Source: UBA12087 sp964370815 (lineage in GTDB: Bacteria; Chloroflexota; Anaerolineae; Anaerolineales; Villigracilaceae). Taken from it: 64,000 bases of DNA. Below are positions 52,106 to 60,666 of this stretch, piece after piece. The translations under genes were made by a program, and so were the position numbers. Position 1 is the stretch's first letter, and each line of letters starts with the position of its first letter. The notes under the pieces are model-generated. The model saw nothing but the letters and a program-made list of their open reading frames with translations, ran no database searches and was not told where the DNA came from. Where the stretch lies: NCBI GenBank assembly GCA_964370815.1, contig CAYJKQ010000002.1, positions 248,001-312,000 on the forward strand, given 5' to 3'.

Positions 52106-53803
52106 TTAGTAACCCAGCTCTTTTCTAGACCTCTCATCCCGCTTGCTTGCAGGTGGACCCAGTAATTCCTTCCAAAATTGATCATCATAACGCCGTGAAC
52201 TGACCGGTAATGGCATGGGAACACCCCACCCCAATAGTAAGACTTCCTCTTTCTGTTGCAAACGTGCCAGCATGCCTCGCAAGGCTTCGCGTCCTGCCAA
52301 TCCGGAAAGAACGGCATGAATATCATCCTCATCCCCCAGCCAACCCGAGATGCGCGTACCCAATTGGGACATGACTTCATCATGGATCTGAGATGGTCTC
52401 TGGTCAATGATTAAAAGAGTGACATAGTATTTGCGCATTTCGCGTGCAATCGTGGCAAAGGTAGTCTGTGCGGCCATTTCACGATTGAGCAGCTTATGGG
52501 CTTCTTCAACCACGATCACCAGTTGTCGCGGTGCATCTTCACTTTTATTTCGGAATTCATTGGTCTTGATTTCCCAGCGTTCACGGATCTTGCGTGTGAG
52601 CATATTGGAGACCAACAGGTAATCCAGGTCGGATTCGTATTTTCCAAAAGAGAGCACAATATGCTTGCCTGCCTCAAGGGTTTTGATGATCTCGCTGACA
52701 GAATCTGCGGCAGGCTTTTCAACTATATAGGATTTATCAAATAAACGTCGCAGCTTATCATGCAGCCCTTCTGCAGCCATCAAGTTCACCCCATTTTCAT
52801 CAGCCCAGGCTGCCACACTACCAGAATGTGGTTTTTTCTTTGGTTTGCCTTTTTCATCTTCATATTCAACTTCATCCCGGTTCATATTTTTAAAGCGTTT
52901 GAACCAGTCCTTGCCAAAGCTTGTATGCAAAGCATGGAGTGTGGTTGGAGTGGTCTCGCGTAAGTTCAACTCCCGCGTAAGCAATTCCACATCAGCAGCT
53001 GTGATATCCTGCATGGCGATCTCTAAATTAAAGTCAGCGGTTTCTCCACGAATCAGAGAACCACCTCCCAACCCTACGACTTGCAAGCGGGAAGAAAACT
53101 TGGTTTTCAGTCCAACCACCCTTTTGCCGGTATCGGTGGCTGTATCATCATAAGCATATTCATTGTGCATGTCGAAAACCAATATAGATGTTTTATTTTG
53201 AGCTATTAACCCGGCCAATATGATGCGGGTTAGAAAGGATTTCCCTGTGCCGGTAGCACCAAATACACCGGAGGAGCGCTGCACCAGCTTATCCAAATCG
53301 ATGCAGACCGGGTGCTGTTGTTCGCGAGTGTAACCCACCACGAAATTTTCCTTCGCTTCAGGGTCGCCAAAAATTTCGGCAATATCTCCTTCACCTGCCA
53401 AATGTACTTCGGCATGATGCCGAGGAACAGACTTAACCGGATGCGGGACAGGTTTCTGATCTCCAATTTTATTCAACCAGTCCGGGTATTCGGGTGAAAC
53501 CGGATCAGGACCACGCTCCAGCATGAGAGCTGGTAGAACTTCCAGGTTGGTGAAAAGGGTTTGTCCATGCAGTGCTTTTGCGAGGGACGGTGGCAAGCGT
53601 GTCTCGGATTGTTCATCAGCAAAGCGCGGGTCAGTTGCCCCTAACTTCAGATCGGTCACCAGCCCGTAATATTGCCAGTCACCGCTGGAAATGGTCACAA
53701 ATGCCCCTTCCTGGATCTCCTGGGAGGGAACGGTTAATCGAACGCGGAGGTTTTCTTTCAATCCGCCACCTACAATATATCCGATGGATCTTTTTTCGAT
53801 CAT
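52106..53803 (-). CDS. herA: HerA-type hexameric DNA translocase ATPase
   Basis: 565 residues. N-terminal HAS-barrel (IGYIVGGGLKENLRVRL...), then an FtsK/HerA-type RecA-fold ATPase: Walker A GATGTGKS (182-189), ILVFDMHNEY, Walker B LVIVVEEAHKLL with catalytic glutamates (about 437-448), a sensor-like TLLIIDQRPSQI and the C-terminal region seen in HerA. In archaea and many bacteria HerA works with NurA in end resection, and in other settings in phage defence. Last gene of the operon; overlaps the methyltransferase gene by ATGA. Confidence 0.93.
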   Translation of the reverse strand: MIEKRSIGYIVGGGLKENLRVRLTVPSQEIQEGAFVTISSGDWQYYGLVTDLKLGATDPRFADEQSETRLPPSLAKALHGQTLFTNLEVLPALMLERGPDPVSPEYPDWLNKIGDQKPVPHPVKSVPRHHAEVHLAGEGDIAEIFGDPEAKENFVVGYTREQQHPVCIDLDKLVQRSSGVFGATGTGKSFLTRIILAGLIAQNKTSILVFDMHNEYAYDDTATDTGKRVVGLKTKFSSRLQVVGLGGGSLIRGETADFNLEIAMQDITAADVELLTRELNLRETTPTTLHALHTSFGKDWFKRFKNMNRDEVEYEDEKGKPKKKPHSGSVAAWADENGVNLMAAEGLHDKLRRLFDKSYIVEKPAADSVSEIIKTLEAGKHIVLSFGKYESDLDYLLVSNMLTRKIRERWEIKTNEFRNKSEDAPRQLVIVVEEAHKLLNREMAAQTTFATIAREMRKYYVTLLIIDQRPSQIHDEVMSQLGTRISGWLGDEDDIHAVLSGLAGREALRGMLARLQQKEEVLLLGWGVPMPLPVSSRRYDDQFWKELLGPPASKRDERSRKELGY

Positions 53804-54708
53804 GTTTCTTTCTCCTCAAGGTTCAGGTCAGCAATGTAACCCTGGATCCGTTTTTCAGCAAGTTTGACATATTTTTCCTCAACCTCATAACCTACATAAT
53901 GTCGACCAGTTTGTAGGGCAGCCAATGCAGTCTGTCCGGAACCCATAAATGGATCCAGGATCACTTCCCCAGCGAAAGTGTAAAGTTCGATCAATCGTTT
54001 CGGCATTTCCACTGGAAAAGGAGCCGGGTGACCTACCTTGCGCGCAGATTCAGTCGGAAATGTCCAAACCGATTTTGTGAACTCGAGAAAATCATCCCTT
54101 GATATTGTGTTTTCACGTTTTTCTGGATTGAATCGTCTAAATGTATCTTTGCAAAAGATCAGGATATATTCATGCACATCGCGCAGAGTGGGATTGGATG
54201 CCGATTTCCAGCTACCCCACGCTGTCGAAGGGCTGGAGCTGCTGCCCTTATTCCAAATGATCTCGCCCCGCATAAGAAAACCCAATTCCAATAATCCCGA
54301 AATAAGCAATACGTGTAAGGGAATGTAAGGCTTGCGTCCCAGGTTGGCTACATTGATGCATATCCGTCCTCCCGGTACAAGCACTCGATCCACTTGTAAC
54401 CAGACCCGCCCCAGGAATGCCAGGTATTCATCCAGTGTCTGATCATGGTCGTATTCTTTGCCGACATTATAGGGTGGTGAAGTTACCATCAAATGAATGC
54501 TGTTATCTGGAAGTTCGCTCATATCCTCAGCAGATTTATTCAGGATCTGGTCAAGAAAATTGCCCGGGATTGGATTCTCAATAAATTCCACTTCCTGGTC
54601 CTGCGTCAGACCCTGATAGATCTTGCCGGCATAAAAAGCGCTGGCATCATGTCCGATCCTGCCGGGTGATCCAAAAGAAGAGGTTTGGGTGCTTTTTTTC
54701 CTGGGCAT
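53800..54708 (-). CDS. Beta-class DNA amino-methyltransferase (N6-adenine or N4-cytosine)
   Basis: 302 residues. Catalytic motif IV TSPPY comes first (about 90-94) and the AdoMet-binding motif DPFMGSGQTALAAL near the C-terminus, the order of beta-class enzymes; the middle (about 150-220) is the likely target-recognition region. SPPY is found in both m6A and m4C enzymes, so the modified base is uncertain. ATG 54708 overlaps the upstream stop by one base (TGATG); GTG 54711 is a variant. The gene sits between nurA and herA, an unusual place for a DNA methylase. Confidence 0.9.
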   Translation of the reverse strand: MPRKKSTQTSSFGSPGRIGHDASAFYAGKIYQGLTQDQEVEFIENPIPGNFLDQILNKSAEDMSELPDNSIHLMVTSPPYNVGKEYDHDQTLDEYLAFLGRVWLQVDRVLVPGGRICINVANLGRKPYIPLHVLLISGLLELGFLMRGEIIWNKGSSSSPSTAWGSWKSASNPTLRDVHEYILIFCKDTFRRFNPEKRENTISRDDFLEFTKSVWTFPTESARKVGHPAPFPVEMPKRLIELYTFAGEVILDPFMGSGQTALAALQTGRHYVGYEVEEKYVKLAEKRIQGYIADLNLEEKET

Positions 54709-55337
54709 CACTTTTCCTGTGGGAGTGCGTCCCCCAATGCGGAAAGGACAGACATCAGAGTGGGATAATCATCCCGCAGGAGGATAATCAACTCCTGGGC
54801 AGCCTGTTCACGCCAATACAGGTTCCCTTCCAGCGCATGCGCATTACCAGCCTGTTGAATATGGGCTGCCAGAATCTCACCCACGGGCAGGTCCTTATTC
54901 CTGAGAATATGTCGGAAATAACCGAATTTTCCTGCGGAAGTAAAATTGACAAGTTCTTTATCATCACAAAGATTGATAACATCCAGGCTGAGCGGTGGGC
55001 GCGGTGGCAACAAGTGCGAGATCTGTCCATCCTGGGACCACCCAACCACCAGTACCGACATTTCCACCGGTACAATACGCCTTTCACGATTATCACGCAT
55101 CACTTCCGTGCTGATATTATCCGCTGTTACCAATTGGCGTACCAGCCCGTCATCGTCTATGTGAATATCATGAATTAAGCCATATACCTGATACCCTGAG
55201 CTAAGGGGTGCGCTGATCAGTGCTCCCAATGCAGGAGATGCCAGTTGGGTTACGGAGCAACCAGCCACAAAACCTGTTGTTCCCGAACGCAGCAGGTAAC
55301 CGATCTGAAGAGGTTTCATATTCTCACCTTCGTTCAT
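54708..55337 (-). CDS. Stand-alone HAS-barrel-like protein of the herA-nurA operon
   Basis: 209 residues. The N-terminal ~100 residues look like the HerA HAS-barrel: KPLQIGYLLRSGTTGFVAGC and YQVYGLIHDIHIDDDG align by pattern with HerA's IGYIVGGG and YYGLVTDLKLG. The second half is alpha-helical and unfamiliar. There is no Walker motif. It may serve as a structural partner of HerA or NurA. ATG 55337 overlaps the nurA stop (ATGA); ATG 55319 has AAGGTGAG at good spacing and is an alternative. Confidence 0.7.
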   Translation of the reverse strand: MNEGENMKPLQIGYLLRSGTTGFVAGCSVTQLASPALGALISAPLSSGYQVYGLIHDIHIDDDGLVRQLVTADNISTEVMRDNRERRIVPVEMSVLVVGWSQDGQISHLLPPRPPLSLDVINLCDDKELVNFTSAGKFGYFRHILRNKDLPVGEILAAHIQQAGNAHALEGNLYWREQAAQELIILLRDDYPTLMSVLSALGDALPQEK

Positions 55338-56506
55338 TTACTGCCTCTACCCGGCAGGTCTTTCTCAATTTGTTTGCTGGAAGGTTCCCCCACCTCCACT
55401 CCAGCCCGGCGTAATTCCTGCATCAGCATCTGTTCCACCTGCTGTTTATCCTGAAATTTTACAACAGCTATCTCATGGGCGCGATGCAAGATATAAGGGT
55501 AAGCCCGGGCACCCATAATGCGGCATTGGGAGATCAAGGTTGCATGCAACATATTGAGTCTTTCTTCATTCTGCGCCACCCAGCCCGGGATCTCTACTCT
55601 AACGAGGTTGGGATGTTCATCCCGACTGGTATTCAAATAGAAGAAGTGCAGCGCCAATCCACCTTTGTAGTGCGCCCGCGAACTGGATTGAAGCCCAAAC
55701 ACGGCTGAACGCTGTCCAGGTGGTAATAACTGCGCAAACATCCACAAGTCACTCACGCCGCGTAAACTGGACTTCTTGGTTATATCCTTCAGGTCTTCAA
55801 CATGCATATCTGCAATTTCCAGCAACCGCACTAAGAGATTGGCGCCAGGTTTGTCCACCACCCCAGCCAGGGTTACATCCCTGTCTTGCAGCCTGCTCAA
55901 GATCACCAGGTGGGTTTCCAAAGTCTGCCGGTAAGCCTCTGAATTGCCTCCCTTGGGACCCCATACCTCCACAGGGCCATCTGTCAGAGCGACCACCGGA
56001 GCTGGGTAATGCTCTGCCAGATCGAGTAGTTTTTGACGCTCAGCCAGGTCCCGTCCAAGGGCGATCAGATCTTCGCCAATAATCCCTGTATCGCTATAAA
56101 GCTCTTCTCCATATTTGAGATCGCTGAATGTAAATGTATCTGGTGTCTTTCCCGAACCAGCTTCGATTGCGATCACACCGACATTTATCAACGAGAAGAG
56201 AAGCGCAGCATGTCTATCCGGGTTGATCTGGGATCCATCTGCCGCGATCACTGTCACTTGCTGAGGCAGATCTGGGAGCTGATAGGATGCATCCAAAGCC
56301 TCATTTACCGGAAACGCACAGCGCAAATTGGGATCATGTTCATGCGCCTGTTCCACCTTGCGCTGTAATTCGTCCACCTTGTTCGAGTATAAATTCAGTA
56401 ATTTAAGAGCATGGCTGCGCCTGGTGTTTATTAGCTCACCGTTTTGCTTCGCCAGGACTGTAATTTCCCTGATCTTTTGAATGACCTGTTGATAATCGAT
56501 CGTCAT
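55334..56506 (-). CDS. nurA: NurA-domain nuclease
   Basis: 390 residues. A helical N-terminal region is followed by the NurA RNase H-like core: VIAADGSQI (catalytic Asp90), a second acidic strand ALTDGPVE (Asp175), and the C-terminal ARAYPYILHRAHEIAVV, which matches the family's YP...L..AH motif. NurA is a 5'-3' exonuclease and ssDNA endonuclease that joins HerA to resect DNA ends. First gene of the four-gene operon. Confidence 0.9.
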   Translation of the reverse strand: MTIDYQQVIQKIREITVLAKQNGELINTRRSHALKLLNLYSNKVDELQRKVEQAHEHDPNLRCAFPVNEALDASYQLPDLPQQVTVIAADGSQINPDRHAALLFSLINVGVIAIEAGSGKTPDTFTFSDLKYGEELYSDTGIIGEDLIALGRDLAERQKLLDLAEHYPAPVVALTDGPVEVWGPKGGNSEAYRQTLETHLVILSRLQDRDVTLAGVVDKPGANLLVRLLEIADMHVEDLKDITKKSSLRGVSDLWMFAQLLPPGQRSAVFGLQSSSRAHYKGGLALHFFYLNTSRDEHPNLVRVEIPGWVAQNEERLNMLHATLISQCRIMGARAYPYILHRAHEIAVVKFQDKQQVEQMLMQELRRAGVEVGEPSSKQIEKDLPGRGSK

Positions 56507-57040
56507 TTAAGCACCCTGTTTTTCCAAGCACTTCATCAATTCTTGTGCAGCGGTTGTAATATTTAGGTAGTCCAAATTTATTTACACCCCATTAGAAGCC
56601 TATAATTCATCGATTCTCAAGAAACCCAACAATTATCACCTAGAACATTTGTCTTATATTCTACTAACAAAGATTGTATAATGCAAGTGAATGTCAATAA
56701 TATGCCAATGGATCTAATGGTCTTTTTTTTTGGTTGTATGTATTTAATATATCATCTCATCGTTTGGTGTGAGACCTGAGTCCTTAAATGGTGATGATAA
56801 TTCCTAAACCCAAATTTGATTCGCTATAGCTGACAGAATATTCTACAAACTGCAAAAGCGACATAAAGGGCAACAACTGGCAAATTGCATCTAATGCGAA
56901 ATTAATCAATATCCAGTAAAATGGAACAATATGGCATGCTTTCTCGTCTTATCTTCTGAAATTCGTATCATCAAATGAACCATTTGGGTTGCGGATTTGA
57001 TCGATCAATTTAATACACACTTTTTTATTCTGGAGGAACT
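56507..57040. other. Intergenic region between nurA and the SIMPL genes
   Basis: About 530 AT-rich bases between divergent genes; it must carry both promoters. A perfect 12-bp palindrome, TTGATCGATCAA, lies at 56997-57008, about 33 bases before the SIMPL start, and may be an operator. No ORF, repeat or known RNA found. Confidence 0.5.
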
Positions 57041-57757
57041 ATGCGTACCAAATTTTCTTTAATGGCATCTATCATCATCCTGGCACTGGTCTTGAGCGCT
57101 TGTGCACCCAATGCAATTGGATCTGAAGTAGCTGCCCGCACCATTTCGGTAAACGGAACTGGAACTGTTTACCTGACACCAGATATTGCCTACATTAACA
57201 TCGGTGTTCACACAGAAAACCCTGAAGTAGGTAATGCCGTCGACATGAACAACCAGAAATCCCAGTCAGTCATCAATGCCATCAAAGCTCTGGGTGTGGA
57301 AGCCAAAGATATCCAGACCACTAATTTCAGTGTCTACAATTCGGTTCAATATGATCCGATGAGCGGGATGGAGACTGGTGCGGTCTATATGGTCGATAAC
57401 ACGGTAATAATCACCATACGCGACCTTGCCAAAATGAGCGACATTTTGGATGCTTCCATCCGATCCGGAGCAAATAATATCAATAGTGTCCTGTTTGATA
57501 TCTCCGATAAAACCGGGGCAATTCAACAAGCCCGGCTCCTCGCTCTGGAAAAAGCCCACTCACTGGCAAGTGAACTTACCGAAGGCGCTGGAGTATCCCT
57601 GGGTGATGTACAAACCCTTTCTTATTATGATTACTCACCCTCTCCCTATTATGGCAAAGGTGGGTTGGATAATGAGACTGCTAATTCCAGCTCGCCCATC
57701 AACCCGGGCCAAATGCAGTTGTCTGTGGACGTAAGTATTGTCTACGCTATCAAATAA
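57041..57757 (+). CDS. SIMPL-domain (DUF541) lipoprotein, copy 1
   Basis: 238 residues. Signal peptide with lipobox (LSAC), then a SIMPL domain: ISVNGTGTVYLTPDIAYINIGV, DIQTTNFSVYNS..., RDLAKMSDILDASIRSGANNINSVLF (quoted by segment). The family includes E. coli YggE and related oxidative-stress and outer-surface proteins of poorly known function. GGAGG precedes the ATG. A paralogue follows after 19 bases. Confidence 0.9.
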   Translation: MRTKFSLMASIIILALVLSACAPNAIGSEVAARTISVNGTGTVYLTPDIAYINIGVHTENPEVGNAVDMNNQKSQSVINAIKALGVEAKDIQTTNFSVYNSVQYDPMSGMETGAVYMVDNTVIITIRDLAKMSDILDASIRSGANNINSVLFDISDKTGAIQQARLLALEKAHSLASELTEGAGVSLGDVQTLSYYDYSPSPYYGKGGLDNETANSSSPINPGQMQLSVDVSIVYAIK

Positions 57758-57776
57758 GGTTAAATTGGAGAAAGCC

Positions 57777-58514
57777 ATGAAAAACAAATTTCTATTCCTA
57801 TTCAGCATCGTTATTATTGCCGGTGTGCTGAGCGCTTGCGGACCAAGTATTGCACAGACATCCTCCCCACAGATCCGCAGCCTGTTCATTAATGGTAATG
57901 GTTCAACAGAAATTACACCTGATATTGCCTATGTCAACATCGGTGTTCATACCGAAGCTCCAACAGCTGTGGATGCAGTTTCGATGAACAACACCAGGGC
58001 ACAGAAAGTGATGGATGCTTTGATAAAATTTGGGATCCAAAACAAGGACTTGCGTACCAGCAATTTCAGCATTGCCTCCTTGCAAAGAACGGATCCTTCC
58101 ACCGGACAAGTCACAGGAATTTACTACGCAGTTGATAACAGTATTATTGTGACAGTGCGTGACCTTCCCAAGATGGGTTCCCTGTTGGACAATGCCATCA
58201 AAGCCGGAGCTAACAGTATCAATAATGTTCAATTCGATGTTGCTGATAACACCGCAGCTCTCAAACAAGCCCGTGACGAAGCCATGCAAAATGCCATCAA
58301 GCAAGCCCAGGAACTCGCTGACGCTGCCGGAATTCAACTGGGTGCAATCCAGTCGATCAATTATTATGAAACCATTCCCATGTATTCCGGTCCAGTCTAC
58401 ATGGATTATGGCAAGGGCGGTGGTGGTGCAATGCGCGCCGAGTCTTCCGTTCCTGTCAACCCAGGCCAATTGACTTTGACTGCCACGGTTTCCATCACCT
58501 ACGCACTCAAATAA
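57777..58514 (+). CDS. SIMPL-domain (DUF541) lipoprotein, copy 2
   Basis: 245 residues, clearly a paralogue of the preceding gene: lipobox (LSAC), NGNGSTEITPDIAYVNIGVH, RDLPKMGSLLDNAIKAGANS. The start is ATG 57777 with GGAGAAAG upstream; the frame from 57738 overlaps the first copy and is not used. The tandem arose by duplication. A strong terminator follows. Confidence 0.9.
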   Translation: MKNKFLFLFSIVIIAGVLSACGPSIAQTSSPQIRSLFINGNGSTEITPDIAYVNIGVHTEAPTAVDAVSMNNTRAQKVMDALIKFGIQNKDLRTSNFSIASLQRTDPSTGQVTGIYYAVDNSIIVTVRDLPKMGSLLDNAIKAGANSINNVQFDVADNTAALKQARDEAMQNAIKQAQELADAAGIQLGAIQSINYYETIPMYSGPVYMDYGKGGGGAMRAESSVPVNPGQLTLTATVSITYALK

Positions 58515-58540
58515 TACTTTCCACGTATCATAATTGTCTA

Positions 58541-58580
58541 AAAACTTCCGATGGGGTAAACCCCATCGGAAGTTTTCTTT
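58541..58580 (+). terminator. Strong intrinsic terminator
   Basis: AAAACTTCCGATGGGG (58541-58556) and CCCCATCGGAAGTTTT (58561-58576) form a perfect 16-bp stem with a TAAA loop, followed by CTTT. It lies 26 bases after the second SIMPL gene. Confidence 0.9.
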
Positions 58581-58880
58581 ATTTTAGTATAAACTTTTTT
58601 TAAGTGTTTTATCAAAGGAATACCCCTCAAGAGATCATAACCTGTGGTTCCAGCATTGGTATAATCAATTAAAATTCTTTTATTCAGCTACCTGTAAGAT
58701 TCTTGTTAATTCAATTAAGAATTGGATTCTTGTGCAGCATCCCTGCTCAAAGATAAGTGATACCCTGCCTCCCATAATACAATAGAATGGTGACAACACC
58801 GCCATCTCTGCCAGAAAAGCTTGTTGTATCTCTCCTTTTGGGATTCCCCAAAAAACCTGAAAACAATGGAGGAGTTATTA

Positions 58881-59771
58881 ATGTTAAAGATTGGATATAT
58901 CGGATTGGGTCTGATGGGGAAATCAATGGCACGCAATATTCTGCAAGCGGGTTTCCCATTATTGGTACACAATCGCAGCCAGGGTGCTGTGGATGAGCTG
59001 ACAGGTGAGGGTGCCATCCACGCTAATACTCCCAGGGAAATGGCTGCGCAGGTGGATGTGATCTTCACCAACCTGCCGGACAGCCCGGACGTGGAGCTGG
59101 TTGCTCTCGGACCAGATGGCATTCTTGCTGGTGCCCATCCAGGGTTGATTTTTGTGGATAATTCCACCATAAAACCAGCCACTTCACGACTGGTCTCTGC
59201 CAGATTGGCAGAAAAAGGTGTCCTTAGTCTCGACGCTCCGGTCAGCGGGGGGGGTATCGGAGCCCGTAACGCCACCCTGACCATCATGGTCGGAGGTCCA
59301 CTGGATGCGTTCAACAAGGTCATGCCAGTCTTTCAGGCCATGGGCAAGACAGTCACTCTTGTAGGCGAATCTGGTGCCGGGCAGATCGCCAAAGCTGCCA
59401 ATCAGATCATGGTGGCTGCCCAGATGGTGGCAATGGGTGAGTTGCTGATCTTTGCTCAGAAAGCTGGCGCTGACCCCGCCAAAGTAGTCGACGCCATTAA
59501 TGCCGGGGCTGCCCAATGCTGGGCGCTGGATATCAAACCGCCGCGCTTGTTCAGTGGCAACCGTGCACCCGGCTTTAAAGCATATATGCAAGCCAAGGAT
59601 CTTAACATTGTCATGGAGACTGCCCGGGAATATGGCATGCCGCTCCCTGCCACTGCCGGAAACACCCAATTATTCAATGCCATGCTGCAGATGGGGATGG
59701 GTGATCTGGATAACTCCGCAGTGATCGGAGTGATCGAATCCCTGGCAGGTATCGAGTTAAACCATGAATAA
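58881..59771 (+). CDS. NAD(P)-dependent beta-hydroxyacid dehydrogenase (tartronate-semialdehyde reductase/3-hydroxyisobutyrate dehydrogenase family)
   Basis: 296 residues. The N-terminal Rossmann motif KIGYIGLGLMGKSMARNIL, substrate loop DAPVSGGGIGARNATLTIMVGG (quoted by region, about 115-135), catalytic-lysine region GAGQIAKAANQIMVA and the all-helical C-terminal domain with KDLNIVME define the family. Substrate (tartronate semialdehyde, 3-hydroxyisobutyrate, succinic semialdehyde) cannot be settled by eye. ATG 58881 has GGAGGAG upstream; the frame from 58821 is longer but unsupported. The stop codon lies within the target-site duplication of the MITE that follows. Confidence 0.9.
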   Translation: MLKIGYIGLGLMGKSMARNILQAGFPLLVHNRSQGAVDELTGEGAIHANTPREMAAQVDVIFTNLPDSPDVELVALGPDGILAGAHPGLIFVDNSTIKPATSRLVSARLAEKGVLSLDAPVSGGGIGARNATLTIMVGGPLDAFNKVMPVFQAMGKTVTLVGESGAGQIAKAANQIMVAAQMVAMGELLIFAQKAGADPAKVVDAINAGAAQCWALDIKPPRLFSGNRAPGFKAYMQAKDLNIVMETAREYGMPLPATAGNTQLFNAMLQMGMGDLDNSAVIGVIESLAGIELNHE

Positions 59772-59772
59772 G

Positions 59773-59923
59773 TTGTAGCTGCTCAGCCTGTCATTCTGAA
59801 CGAAGTGAAGAATCTCCACCTTCAGGAGAGGAGATCTTTCATTTCATTCACACCGTCCCGGTGTCCTTGCAGGAGGGTGACAAAAAGTTGAAGATATTCT
59901 ACTCTAGAGCTGAGCAGTTACAA
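59773..59923. mobile_element. 151-bp MITE with 15-bp terminal inverted repeats and 4-bp target duplication
   Basis: TTGTAGCTGCTCAGC (59773-59787) and its inverted copy GCTGAGCAGTTACAA (59909-59923, one mismatch) bound the element. TAAG is present directly on both sides (59769-59772 and 59924-59927), a target-site duplication. The left TAAG includes the TAA stop of the dehydrogenase gene. The inner sequence carries a repeat-like TGTCATTCTGAACGAAGTG segment. No transposase gene. Confidence 0.75.
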
Positions 59924-59991
59924 TAAGTTCAAGAAAGCTTTCATGGTGATCGGACAGGTACATCAAGCTCCGGGAGAAGGCTTTAAACCAT

Positions 59992-60666
59992 TCAATAGAG
60001 GTACCAGTTGAGCACAACCCCTCCAATTAAAAGCACCTGACCAATATGGTAAGTGATCATCACAACAACCCTGCCACCTCGCATCGGATTCACAAAACGG
60101 ATCCAGGCGTTGGTCAGATCTGAACTGTAAAATAAAATGGCACCCAGACTGACGAGCACTGCATTCCACATGCTCCAATCCGATCGCAAGAGAGTCCACA
60201 GGGCAGAAACCAGCATCAGACTGATCAGGATCGCATAAAACACTGTCGGGGGCACCAGCCTCTTAAGTCCCCGGTTGATCTGTGCTGAAACGATACGTTT
60301 TATTACCAGAGTTGCAGCCACTAAAATGGCTACACCCAGCGCCAATACCCCCAAAAAACCCTCGCCAGGGCATGGTGCTAAAAAACCAGCCAGGTATGCC
60401 AGGTGGACCAGGGAAAAAGAAGCCAATCCTGCCATGAAGAAACGCGCTGGAAGCATAAGAAATACATCCCCCGCCAGGGAAAAAAGCAATCCAACTCCAA
60501 ACCAGAGTGCAGATCCCTGCAAACCGGTTCTAAAACCAAGCCAACTGAATAGCAGAAGGATGGTGAGTGGTTTGGCGATATAAGCCACCCTGCGCCAGCC
60601 TCGCCACACTGCCAGCCAATCCAGGATCGCCACCAAAATAGAGCCAGGCAAAAGCGCATCCATCAT
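59992..60666 (-). CDS. YhhN family membrane protein (lysoplasmalogenase-like)
   Basis: 224 residues with about eight helices. LAVWRGWRRVAYIAKPLTILLLF, GLLFSLAGDVFLMLP and WFGVGLLFSLAGDVF match the YhhN/TMEM86 family, whose members hydrolyse lysoplasmalogen vinyl-ether bonds. Whether the host has plasmalogens is unknown. It overlaps the Era gene by ATGA and is cotranscribed with it. Confidence 0.85.
   Translation of the reverse strand: MMDALLPGSILVAILDWLAVWRGWRRVAYIAKPLTILLLFSWLGFRTGLQGSALWFGVGLLFSLAGDVFLMLPARFFMAGLASFSLVHLAYLAGFLAPCPGEGFLGVLALGVAILVAATLVIKRIVSAQINRGLKRLVPPTVFYAILISLMLVSALWTLLRSDWSMWNAVLVSLGAILFYSSDLTNAWIRFVNPMRGGRVVVMITYHIGQVLLIGGVVLNWYLY

Noticed and set aside
52106..56506. 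Archaeal gene transfer as the origin of the HerA-NurA operon
   Set aside because: HerA and NurA are also widespread in bacteria, and no base-composition break was visible by eye.
59773..59923. Terminator of the dehydrogenase gene
   Set aside because: The inverted ends are 121 bases apart with flanking duplications, so it is a mobile element rather than a terminator.
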